Source: Tetranychus cinnabarinus (lineage: Eukaryota; Arthropoda; Arachnida; Trombidiformes; Tetranychidae). Taken from it: DNA of 64,000 nucleotides. The notes beneath the pieces were generated by a model. That model saw only the letters and a program-made list of their open reading frames with translations. It had not been told where the DNA came from and searched no databases. A program made the position numbers and the translations under genes. Below are positions 12,101 to 22,670 of this stretch, one piece after another (positions within the stretch are counted from its first letter, which is position 1; each line of letters opens with the position of its first letter). The DNA is taken from the NCBI GenBank assembly GCA_022266195.1, contig WHVY01000007.1, positions 2,170,001 to 2,234,000 of the forward strand, given 5' to 3'.

Positions 12101-15100
12101 TGCTTACATTGACTATTATCTTTCTGCTTTTATTTACCTTAATCTAATGATTGATTTTAATTTACTTATATGTTCATTGACACTTTTTTTCTTTCTCTCA
12201 TCATGCAGACGATTATGAAGGAATCTGGGCTCAGGAAGATGTTCATGTACTAACAGGTCTGAAAACTAGCAACATGCAAACAAACACAACAGGATTGGAA
12301 GGAGAAGAAGAAAAACGTTTTCTGGTTTTTAGGGAGATTGGATATCACAAGAATGTTGTTGACCGTGAATTAGATTGCCAAACTCAATAGTTATCTGATA
12401 TATATAAATATATTTATTTATATATGTATATCAAGGTCAATCAAAAGATTATCAAGCAATCAAATTTTGGGAAAAAGGAGTTAAGAAGAACGAAGAAGAT
12501 GAATAGAGACTAAATTTGAATCTAAAATCAAAAGGAGATTTAAAAGGGATTTAATGATGTTTATACTGAGAAGGGCTTAACGTTTCAGGTTGAAAGTAGA
12601 TTCACTCTCATGTCAACCTTAAAACTTGCTGTTAATTTTTGCGTTTCAATCAACCTGGCGATTCTTTTTGCCTTATGCAAAAAAACCATTTGTTTTGAGC
12701 TGTAAAACAGGATCAACTTTAATTTCTGGTGGTGTTGGTAGTTGTTTTAGGTCATGGTGACCTCTTTACTTGAAGATGTAGCTGTTGATTATAATGATGA
12801 GAAAGAGCAGTCAATGAGAAGACAAATCTTGAATAATCAGAGAAAAGTTGAAACTTGTTTAAACTTAGTTCATGTAAACATTTTTTTATCATGACTTTGT
12901 CAATATTCATCTGGTAACCTAACGGTATTTACTTGCTATTTGATTAGACCATAAATATGGTCAAATTGAACGGAGTGGGCAAATATTTTCCATCAAATTT
13001 ATCCTACTTATTACTTGACAAGTTTCACACCCAAATTTACTCACCACTGAGCAAATTAATGCATTTTCACGGTCTCTTAATAAAACGGGTCTTGAGTGTA
13101 GCTGTAAAATCCCGTGGTTATTGTGATACCAATTTAAAAACCAAAGCCAAGAAACCTTTTTCTATTCCTTTTCTAATCCCACTGAATACCTTTATTTAAA
13201 TGCTTATTTTTTGTTTAACTTGAATTTTTTTTTCTCTTTTTTTTATGTTTACAGGCGCTTTGAAATTATTTTTCCGAGACATGAAAGAACCTTTATTCCC
13301 ATGTAATCGGTTTGATTCACTAATGTTTACAATAGGTAAATCCATACATGATCCATTGAGAAATATCAATTTTTTGAATGATCCATTGAATGAAAAAGAA
13401 ACTTTCATCTTTTTTTTCCTTATCAACACTTTCCAATTTTTTGAGCCATTCATTTCAACCTTACCTTTCTTTATTCTTTATCATCATTGTCCTTTCATTC
13501 ATCGTGATATTCATCATTATTATATATTCATTCATTTTTCTTTTCCCTTTTTACTAATGTTGCTTTCTTCTTCTCTCATTTCAGGTTTACCAGATAAAAA
13601 GAAGAAACAAGAAGCTATTGTCAGGGTTATCCGAGATTTGCCCAAATGTAATAAGGAGACGCTGAAATACCTTTTAAAGCACCTTTTGAGGTACAAGAAT
13701 AACTTCATTTTGCTGGGCTCACAAAATATATTTATATATCAATCCTGAACCCTTCAAAAGTTATAATGTTACGCTTACCTGAAGATGTTTGGTGAAAGCA
13801 ACACAATCAGAGCCATCAACACCGAGAATCTTTTTTCTAACCAGAATTTCAAGAGATTCTTTTGAATCAGGGCTTTAAATACAAATAGACCTTAAACACG
13901 GAATAGATGAGGAAAAGGATGACAAAAAGGTTTCTTAGTGAGGAAGAAAAAAGTCTCAAAATGACAATTTCAATGAAAATGTCTTGCCGTGCTGAAATAT
14001 TTGATTATTCCTGTCCTCATCCTTGTTCATCCTCTCATCATCATCAAATTACTGCCGTTAACTATGATGATAATGGTGATGAAAGGCACATTGACCTTAC
14101 ATGTCTAATTTACCTCTAGTTTAGTTTCCCATTATGACTTGATTCAGATTTCAGCAATTCAGTCTTGACTGTTTTTTTTGTTTGAAAATGTTTCCCACAT
14201 AATTTTCAGTCTTGTCTCACCTATTACATGGTTACATTGCCTTTATTATTTCAACTGAAAGTCAAAAAAACCTCATTTGAATTTTAATGGCACGAAAATT
14301 TGTACTTAAACAGCTATTTTCTCGAGCCATTTCCAAGTGATTCCTGATTCTTCAAGTATTCCTTATAAACAGATCTTAGTTCAGTTTTTTCACCGTGAAC
14401 AGAATTCTGAATGTCTTTTCTTTCTTCCATTCCATCCAAGTTCCGTCTTTAAATCAAATTTTATCAATGTATTCCAATCAGTTGCCTGTTAATTTAACTC
14501 TTTGCTGAATCACAGTTATCTCGTTCTACCAAGCTTAACATTGTCAGGAAAAGCAAATTTCATTGCAATTGTTTCCATCATGTCAGTCCAAAACTTGTTA
14601 TGAATGGGTTTCAACAGCCTTAACGGTTGCAATGATAATACAACGATTAACCTTCAGATGAGGAAAAAAAACAATTTGTTACGTAAAATGGTCACCAATT
14701 ATATGAAAATATCATTACTTAATTTGTAATGTTTTATCCATGCTCTGGTGCTTTTAGTGTTCACCAAAGTGCACAAAAATTGAATTAACCTTTTTCATTG
14801 TGCAGAAACCTTTTTTAATCTCAATTTGCGTTAAACAGTTGTTAAATGATAGCCAAATGATTTAAATTAATTTACACAATCTAACCCACAAAAGCGTCTT
14901 ACTAATGGTAATCATTGGCCTGAAAATTATCATTCTTGTTGCTACTCAAACTCTTTAATTATCATTGAGCGTAACTTTATAACTTTTTTGAAGGTTCATT
15001 TTATAAATAATCAATTGAATAATTTATTAATTTTATTTTTCTTTTGTATTCCCGTTTAGAGTTCAAGATCATAAGGATGAGAATCGAATGCACATTCAAA

Positions 15101-15240
15101 ATTTGGCAATCGTTTTTGGACCAACTCTAATGTGGCCTGAAACGGACTCTAATAACTTGGCTTACGATATGATGTTGAAAATGCATTCGAATCAAGTTAT
15201 CGAGCTACTTCTCCTGGAATTTGAAAACATCTTCAGATAA
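6188..15240 (+). CDS. WW-WW-PH-RhoGAP protein (ARHGAP12/15/27/9 group)
   Basis: It has twelve exons: 6188-6409, 6494-6592, 6998-7507, 9819-9962, 10581-10769, 11133-11220, 11370-11537, 11842-12021, 12209-12256, 13255-13335, 13585-13690 and 15060-15240. Joined, they give one open frame of 671 aa. Residues 40-69 are a WW domain (W43, W65, KPP). Residues 75-100 are a second, weaker WW (W75, W97, HLP). Residues 108-277 are a disordered linker with Asn and His runs. Residues 279-390 are a PH domain split by an intron. A basic linker leads to the RhoGAP domain (474-660), with arginine finger R516 in DGIYRVCGN, then ALKLFFRDM.EPLFP and NLAIVFGPTLMWP. Such proteins bind membrane lipids and stimulate GTP hydrolysis by Rac/Rho-type GTPases, and the catalytic Arg is intact. 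The vertebrate SH3 domain is not seen. ARHGAP15 lacks it too, or an upstream exon before the acceptor-like CTCAG at 6175 may carry it, so the start is provisional. Confidence 0.88.
7305..7440 (+). repeat. AAC/CAY trinucleotide tract coding poly-Asn and poly-His
   Basis: Inside RhoGAP exon 3, repeated AAC/AAT codons pass into CAC/CAT codons. They encode an Asn run and then His-rich stretches at about residues 210-255. The tract lies in the linker between the WW and PH domains, where length variation would be tolerated. Mixed synonymous codons suggest it is old or under some coding constraint. Confidence 0.7.
7508..9818. other. Large third intron of the RhoGAP gene
   Basis: The 2.3 kb intron has a GTGAGC donor and a TGTTACAG acceptor. 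It contains two CT-rich microsatellite patches (about 9549-9580 and 9697-9730) and no exon or transposon that I can support. Confidence 0.5.
9549..9736. repeat. CT-rich microsatellite patches
   Basis: Two imperfect CT runs (about 9549-9580 and 9697-9730) flank a CATCATCACC-type stretch near 9580-9605. They are intronic low-complexity sequence. Confidence 0.55.
12395..12434. repeat. AT dinucleotide-rich tract
   Basis: An alternating TA/TATT tract in RhoGAP intron 9, just downstream of a possible intron-retention stop (TAG 12388-12390). Confidence 0.55.
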
Positions 15241-16546
15241 GGATTTTTTGATTGGATAATTACGAGGATCTTCACAATGATTTACAAGTGATCTGATTAA
15301 ACATAAAATTTATTAAACAACATCATCTCATCAGCATATCCATACAATCAAAAAGGAATTATTGAAAACTTTAAGAAATCTCGATGACCAGTTCTAAATC
15401 ATATTATATTGAAATTATTATCATTTTGTCATATTTTCATAACATGTAATCCTTCCTTTTCTTAAAAGCTTGCTGGATTTCTAGATTTGACTTATGATCA
15501 CAATATCGTGAAATTTATTATAGCTAAAAATTAATTTAAAACAAAACTCAGTTGAAAAGATGAATCTTTTAGAAATTTTAAAATGATGCTAAACATTAAT
15601 TATTTTTTTAACGCAAAAATCTATTAAATTTTCAACAATTTTAGGATGTTTAAATTAAACATTTTGTAGATTTTTATCCTTCAATTTTAATGTATTAACT
15701 AGTTGCAACCTTATTTACATTGTTCATTGTCCATGAGTAAGCCACAATTGTAATAAACCTTTGCAACATTGTTTAACTATAAAATTGCCGATCAATTTTA
15801 AATTGTAATCACAGTAGAACTATTGTAACAGTTTTTTAAAATTTTTTTGTATTTGCTCTGCGAAATCTTTATCAATCAAAGGGTTCAAACATCCATAATA
15901 GTTTTAAAAAGTGATAATCAGAGTGGATTAATAATAAGATTTAGAAAAAATGAGCTTTTGATGAATTGCGATTCCACTTGATTTGCAACAAAATTCGTTG
16001 CATTTATACTATCTGAAAATGTTCTACAAATTTTAATTAAGTTAAAAAATAGGTACACAGTGACCAAACAGAGAATCGTTATAGCTTCACTAATAAAAAC
16101 TTTGAGAAGCTAAACTTGCTTTATAATTAATAGCTCCGAGAATTTGCAATTAAGTTTTTTGAATGCAGAACTGGTTAAATCAATACTTAATAGTTAATCA
16201 TAATGCATAGAATGTTTCATAACATTGACTGGCGGTAAGTCAATGATTGAATAGTATCGATGAGATCAGAATGATGAAAATATAATAGAGAGCTGCAAAG
16301 GAATCAATTTTAAGCATTGTCAATATAAACAAAAGAAAATGACTAAATCAGTGAATATAGGATTGCAATTATAGCTTTGATCGTCAGATTCATAAGTTTC
16401 AAATACTTTAGCCTGGGTATCATCATTGTTACTGACGTAAAACTTAGAATTTCACAAGTTTCCTTGTAAATGTGTATACCGTTACTACTACACTATTGAA
16501 TTTTAATTTTACTGCTAAAATTTATAATAATTATAATTTTATAATA
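15241..16546. other. RhoGAP 3' UTR and AT-rich intergenic DNA
   Basis: No coding region is seen. A canonical AATAAA at 15752-15757 is the first good polyadenylation signal after the RhoGAP stop, about 510 bases downstream. Confidence 0.4.
15752..15757 (+). promoter_or_regulatory. Candidate polyadenylation signal of the RhoGAP gene
   Basis: AATAAA followed by a T/G-containing stretch, roughly 510 bases after the TAA stop at 15238-15240. Confidence 0.4.
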
Positions 16547-16804
16547 CACTCAAACCTCGTATATTTTGCCTTTTTTGAGTGCGGACATCTAACGTTCAAA
16601 AATAGAATAAGCACATTTTTACTTATGTTGACTGTAAATTACAGTAGCTCACAATCAAATGAGCTCACTTTTTGACTCATTTGAGCAAATTTTATTTTCA
16701 GAGACTGTAATTTACAGTCACCGTAACTAAAAATTTGCTCATTCTATTTTTTTGAACGTTAGATGTCCGCACTCAAAAAAGGCAAAATATACGAGGTTTT
16801 GCTG
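16547..16804. mobile_element. Palindromic MITE, Tc1/mariner (pogo/Tigger-like), with TA target duplication
   Basis: The left end begins CACTCAAACCTCGTATATT after TA at 16545-16546. The right end reads AATATACGAGGTTTTGCTG before TA at 16805-16806. The arms (about 16547-16625 and 16720-16804) are near-perfect reverse complements, including AAAAAAGGCAAAATATACGA near the right end. The inner part continues the palindrome with two copies of a GACTGTAA.TTACAGT motif. The element is 258 bases long with no coding capacity. The TA duplication and terminal CAGCAAAACCTCG-type repeat (as read inward from the right end) fit a non-autonomous pogo-group element. Arm identity is high, suggesting recent insertion or gene conversion between arms. 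Confidence 0.85.
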
Positions 16805-16806
16805 TA

Positions 16807-19800
16807 TAGCCTAGTCTCTTTAGTTAAACCAAAGAAATGAAAAGTGGTAAGCACATAATTGTCTGTTGATTAAATAAAAATTCTCATCGGCCTAAATTTT
16901 TCAATTCGTTCGATATTCAATCATTAGTCATTTAAATTTAGCCTAACTTTTGTTTATAGAAATTTTTTGAGGTATATCTGATTCTGAAATAGTTAAAATC
17001 TTATGAAATTATTTTTTATCGCGGACTTGTTTCAATCAATCAAGTTAGTTTTATTTTCCCATGAGAAACTGATAGTCGATGCTTAAGACAATTTATTTTC
17101 GTTCTCAATTTATCTTGTTTCACTCGAAAAATTAACTTGCAAATCTCTTTTAATACACTAGTAATTTGTGATTGTACAACACTTTTTGATTGATTATACG
17201 ATGTTAACAAATTGAAATCGTTTTTCAAGTTTCAATTGGACCGGGGATGAAGTCTTCCTTCCGTTTGGCAACTAAAGGTAACTTGTAATGATAATAAGAT
17301 GAGTGACATTTGACATAATTTGCGTCTTCAAGATATGTTAAAGATGCGTTAAGATAGAGTCCAGTAATGTAAGATTGATTGACCTAGAAGTTGAAGAGAA
17401 AGATTAGGTTGAATGGATGATTTGAGTAAAGATGGAAGCTAAATCTCGTAAAAACACTGGCCACTATTTTGTCTTGTAAAATCATATGTAATTTTGAGGA
17501 CCAACACTTTTCTTTTAACCTCAGTCTTTGAGGTCAATCATCTTGTAAGAGTAGCAGGCTTTTTGAGAAACCAACATTGAAAAGTCAATCAGTAAAAGCC
17601 AGTGAAAATGCATCAATTTCAATAGAAGAAGCAAAGTTTTTCCAAATTTTACAAAGTGTAATACTTCATCTGCAACCAGACACATTTACTTGAAAACCTT
17701 ATCTTCATCCTCCTTCGCTCATCATCACACCATTATTGCTATTACTCAAATGGATATTGAGGCATAAAAATTGGTTTCTTCAAGATGCAAGCTTCATCAG
17801 TCTGTTTACAACACTCTCTCTCTCTCTCTCTCTCTCTTCTTCCCTCTCTCACACACACAGACACACACATTGGGTTTACAACATTGGACGCGATCACAAA
17901 AATACGGCAAATTTCCTCAATTGCTTTTTTGTACTGTGTATGTGTGCGTCTAATTATTGCACAAAATGAATTGTTTCTCCATTATTGTCAGTTAAACAAG
18001 CCGTTGGTTAGGTATAGCCGTTAATTTTTAACTGATTAGTCCATTGATGGAACATTGTAAACAGGCCAAATTGTAAGACTTTCACCATGAACCATGGAAA
18101 GATGTAAAATCAAAGTTAATCGCTTCAATTTACAGCAAATAGAGATCATTGATCATCAAGATTTAGATGAAAATTATACTTTCAATGCACCCTGGATGTT
18201 GTCGTATAGTTATATTTAGTTTGGGCCACGCAATCTCGATTCTTGATCTATTCAGACTCTCACACTATCATCATCTTGTATCGATTTTTACAGCATTGGC
18301 CGTTAAAATATTATCAGGCAAGTTCAATTAACTTGATATATTCCAGACCTGAGTTGACAAGTATAACCAACAGCAGTAACCATCATCACTCTCACGTTCA
18401 TCAAGGAATCTTCATTTTTGCAGTTTGATTCTGTCAAAATGTTGGTCTTAAATCTTTAAAAGTTGATGATGAGAAGAAGTTAATTGAAGGACAAAATGAA
18501 TTACAACGTAATATCTTGCTTAACCCTATCCTTTTTAGTGCAACATCACCAATACAATCACCATTTACATCATTTCAAGGCGTCTTTTTGCTTTTGCTTT
18601 CGACGATTATTTCTGTTTCTTGTACCAAAAAAACTGTTGCCTCCATCAATTGCTCTACTTTAGCCTTTGCTTGTCAATGAAGAGCATTTTTACGACCAAT
18701 TTTATGAAACCATTTAAATTTACAAATTGACGTGAATTGGTTGATTGGTTGAAAAAGTAACTTGCTTTCCATGAACAGGATAACTGTTGATAATGATGAA
18801 GATAGGAATGATAAACGTTTGTAAGTGTGTAAAGGCATTCCAAGTGCCACCGTAATTTGTATTTTATGGTTATCATTTTGTCACCTTTACAGATTGATGA
18901 AACTGGAATGAGAAGACGAAACCTTGTTTACTTCAAACATAAATACAAATGAAACTTTGTCTTAACAACTAATCAGGGTTAAATGGCTTTTCTGATTTGT
19001 AAAGGAAATGACTTGAACATCCATCACTAGTAGACCTTTTAAAGTTGTAATAATTGTCAACAGCGTTAACCAATCGTCCAATCATTCTCAGAAATGTTCA
19101 TTGGCTGAATTTGTCATCGTCTACAAGGAATGCCGCAATTAGATTCACCAGAAATCGTCTATTTTGCCAATTAATGATGTAGAAACTATATGTTTTATAA
19201 TGATTAACATCTGAAAACAATTTAAATACGAAAAACAAATTCAAATTAGATCATCTCTCATGAACATAGCTTTAATTGAAAATTACTATTTATTCAAATA
19301 AATGAAAAACGATACGAACCTTATCATTTTGATTTTGCCCATCATTTGCAAACTGATTGGTTGGATCAATTGACAATAATCCAACAATAAATCCTTATAA
19401 GGGAAAGTTGAGACCAAATTAAATTAAATTAGTGTACTTCTGATTTCCAATGAAAAATTTTGTTTTTGCAAATAGCATTAAATTATTAAATTTCAAGTCT
19501 AGACTTTTGATTCTTCAAGTGTTAAACAAATGATGTTGATGTGTAGTAAAATGATATAACTGCTATAGTTGCTGGCATAATGATTATTCCAGTAAATATC
19601 AATAAAATCAAAAAACACTTGATCGAACTGGTAAAGCTTAAATACTTGAATTGTTAGCAATTGTTGAGTTGAGCCTCAAATCATAGAGTGTGGACGTTGC
19701 CATCCGTTCCCATTGCGTTTATATCTCATAAATTACAATATGAAAAGTGATTTTAACCAAGAAAATGATCAATTCCAAATCTATCGTCAATTTTTACTGA

Positions 19801-21520
19801 AAAATACATGGTGTAAACTTAGATTCAAGCAAAAATTTTGATGGGCATGAAAATCCAATGGATAAATTATCTAAAAGTTTACACTAGTCAACTTGCAAGG
19901 TCTTGCAAAATACAAAACTGTCCAATAGTCCAGAAAATTGGTGGAAGCTTAGTTGGTCAATTCCAAGTGTATTCATGATTATATAGTTAATTTATTAAAT
20001 CAAGTAAAAGGATTTACTTGTTGAAGCTTTTTTCAGTTGACACCAGAGACCATTTCCGATATATGATATAGATGTATTCAGCCAAATAGGAAACAAACAC
20101 AAAGAAAAATCACTTGAAAATCCACTTGAATAACAAAACCCATTGACCAACAATTGAACTAACTTAAACTTAAATTGTATTACAATTGAGATCAATCTTT
20201 TAGCCTTTTTTATGGCAAAAAAAAGCCACACAGTTAAGCCTCCTTTTGTTACCAACATAATTTTATGCATAAAAAAAGTAAACAAACATGGAGGGAAAAG
20301 GAAAAGAGTAAAGAGGGAAATTTGATTGTGAAAAGGTTCAAAGAATTAACTGTTGAAAGGAAAATAATGTGAAACAGTTTCAAGATCACTTGATCATGTC
20401 AAAGGTCATATAAGCTTTTACTTTAAATTGTAATCTAAATCATTGACAGCAATCGGGAAACCTCAAGCTGGCCAAAAGATTAACAGTTTTACTAATAGAA
20501 AGCTCCAGACTCTTATCCTTTGGTAAAAAAAGGGAAAGGTTGAAGCCATTTTTGTTTAGCTGTAAACCAATTTGTTTGCTGCGAAAAGCGCAAAAGATGA
20601 AAATGTTAAATAAAATCACAAGGTCTATTCAATTGTAATAATAATAGCAAGATAATGACAATTATGATTATTATTCACTCTTTAATCATCTATATTATTG
20701 GTTATTGATATGAAATATACACAAAAATAACATTAACAGTTTCAACAATTCAAAGTTAACAATGTAGATTTCAATCAACCTCTCACTGTTATTATAACTA
20801 ACAAGTCTCAATTTCCTTTGAGCTAAATAAACCCTGTTAGTTAGCATAATAATACGATGTAATAAGATTAAATTTTTCTGGTTCAAGTCGGTTGAAAAAA
20901 AAACGAGACGAACGAGAAACCAAATTGAAAACCAGAAAAAAATTGGTTAATCACTGCATCGTATCTGAATTGGAAATTGGCGCCTTAATGATCTGTTATT
21001 AAAAGTAAGCAACAAATTGGACTCAAGTCGCCATATTTACTAGACTTTGAATCCAGAACGGATTCAATTACATATCAAATGCGGATATTTTTTCCCCTAT
21101 CATGTTGAGCTTTTAAGCTTAAGTAAATACATTTACTGGTTAAATTAATTAACCAATGCCGCAATTATTTAAAAGACAAACAATGTGAGATCAAATGTTG
21201 AAATTTGATTTATCTTGAAATTTAAAGCCAACCAAATAACAATGTTTAACATTGTAAATGGGGTTAGCTGCGTCTTTCAACACCTTTAAGGATCATCTCT
21301 TAATCTTACAATGGTAAGTGTTTTTTTGTTTTCCTCTTTTCGCCTTTTCCCGTTGCTGTGATCGTTGTTCAATCGCAATTAGAGCTGGTTAAATGGTTAT
21401 CTTTCGAGAAATGGTTTGCAATTTGCTCAATGTTCAACCCAGTGAATATTTTGGTGAAAATTTTGTGAAAAAAAACATTTTGTTTACAGTTTTATAGGAT
21501 GTTGTCTTCACCTATAGAAA
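16807..21520. other. Long intergenic region, left part
   Basis: No exon could be supported on either strand. The longest open frames (for example 19995-20285 on the minus strand, 96 residues) lack any recognisable domain, Kozak context or splice logic. Contents are AT-rich DNA and one CT/CA microsatellite at 17813-17869. Regulatory DNA for the FoxC gene could lie here, but nothing specific is visible. Confidence 0.4.
17813..17869. repeat. CT/CA microsatellite
   Basis: A pure CT run (17813-17837) is followed by a CTTCC interruption and then an imperfect CA run. It creates several overlapping Ser/Leu-rich chance frames. Confidence 0.8.
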
Positions 21521-21559
21521 CATCAACATCTGATTGACTTACAAACAAGATGAGAATGA

Positions 21560-22095
21560 TGATGTTCATCAGCATTATCATCATTCACCAGAATTTTCTA
21601 ATCGCTCTTCTCTTTACACCATTTCCCTTTTGACTTGTACTCTTTTCTTTCCCTCTTTGATCATCAGCTTCATTTCAACTTCTAACATCTTCATCATCAT
21701 CACCTTCATCCTCTTTCTTTTTAAGATTTACTCTTTCTCTTTACCATTTTCAGTCTATTCTCATCCTTTTTGCTTCTTCTTCTCCTTTAAGCATCTTTTT
21801 CCTCCTTCACCATCATCATCCTTCTTCAAAGCTTTCCATTTACACTGGCAGAAATTGAGGAAAAAAAAGCAAAATCTTCCTTCAGATGATCATCTTTTAC
21901 TATCTTTGTCTCCTCATCATCAAACCACTTTCCCTTTCATCATCCTCATCATTATCATTCCCTTGCCTTTTCACTTCAATATTTATCAATCTTCCTTTCA
22001 AACACGTTTCTTTCTCAATCTCTCTTTACTTTCTCTCCATTCTTTTCATCCTTTTCTCTCCCCATTTCATCATCTTCTCCTCTTCCTCTGTTAAA
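21560..22095. repeat. Pyrimidine-rich (TCATC/TTTCTC) tract upstream of the FoxC gene
   Basis: About 530 bases of the plus strand are dominated by T and C, with repeated TCATC words. This yields a 186-residue Ser/Phe/Leu/His frame without Met start or domain. I read it as low-complexity 5' flank or 5' UTR of the forkhead gene. Such tracts can act as GAGA-type polypurine sites on the other strand, but that is inference. Confidence 0.5.
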
Positions 22096-22670
22096 TATGT
22101 TTGTTCGTATTTTTATTATGGGCGTGCTTTTTACCACCAACAACGACGACTCAGCAGTTCTTATAGGTTATCAAAATAAGGTGTAGACCTGAGTTTACTC
22201 GTAACCGCCTATTCACTGTCGACAGTTTTGGCCTCTCATAGTATCTTAAACAATCCGAGAAAGTATAGTTAATATACTATTTAGCTAAATAATAGAAACA
22301 ATCGAGGAAAATATATATTTTATTAAAAAGAAATAACTTTTTCTTGTGTTTACAGAGGGAAAAGAAGTTTGTTGTCTCAAATTGTTTGCTTGTTTTCACT
22401 GAAAAACCTGAGCAATTAAGAACTGAATATCAAGTTTTTACCATATCTCAGCATCCTCTTTCATCTCTTTGATCACATCATTCTTAATTTCATCTAAATG
22501 GACAACATTTATCAATCACAACACTCAATCTGATTGAATGGATTGATTTAAAGTTACATAATGTTGATATCTGTTGTTAATATAACTTGGAACGATTGTT
22601 TTCGTGAATAATCTTCATTATCGTTTAACCTTTTCGTGTCTTTGTGTTCATTTTTCGTGTTTTATTAATT

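Noticed and set aside
13245..13748. 167-residue plus-strand frame in the RhoGAP gene
   Set aside because: Its first part is true exon 10 (13255-13335), but the rest reads through an intron and exon 11 out of the RhoGAP frame. The spliced model explains the conservation better.
19995..20285. 96-residue minus-strand frame
   Set aside because: Composition follows the AT-rich background, and there are no motif, promoter or splice features.
21534..22094. 186-residue open frame upstream of FoxC
   Set aside because: It has no ATG start, consists of Ser/Phe/Leu/His from a T/C-rich tract, and has no domain.
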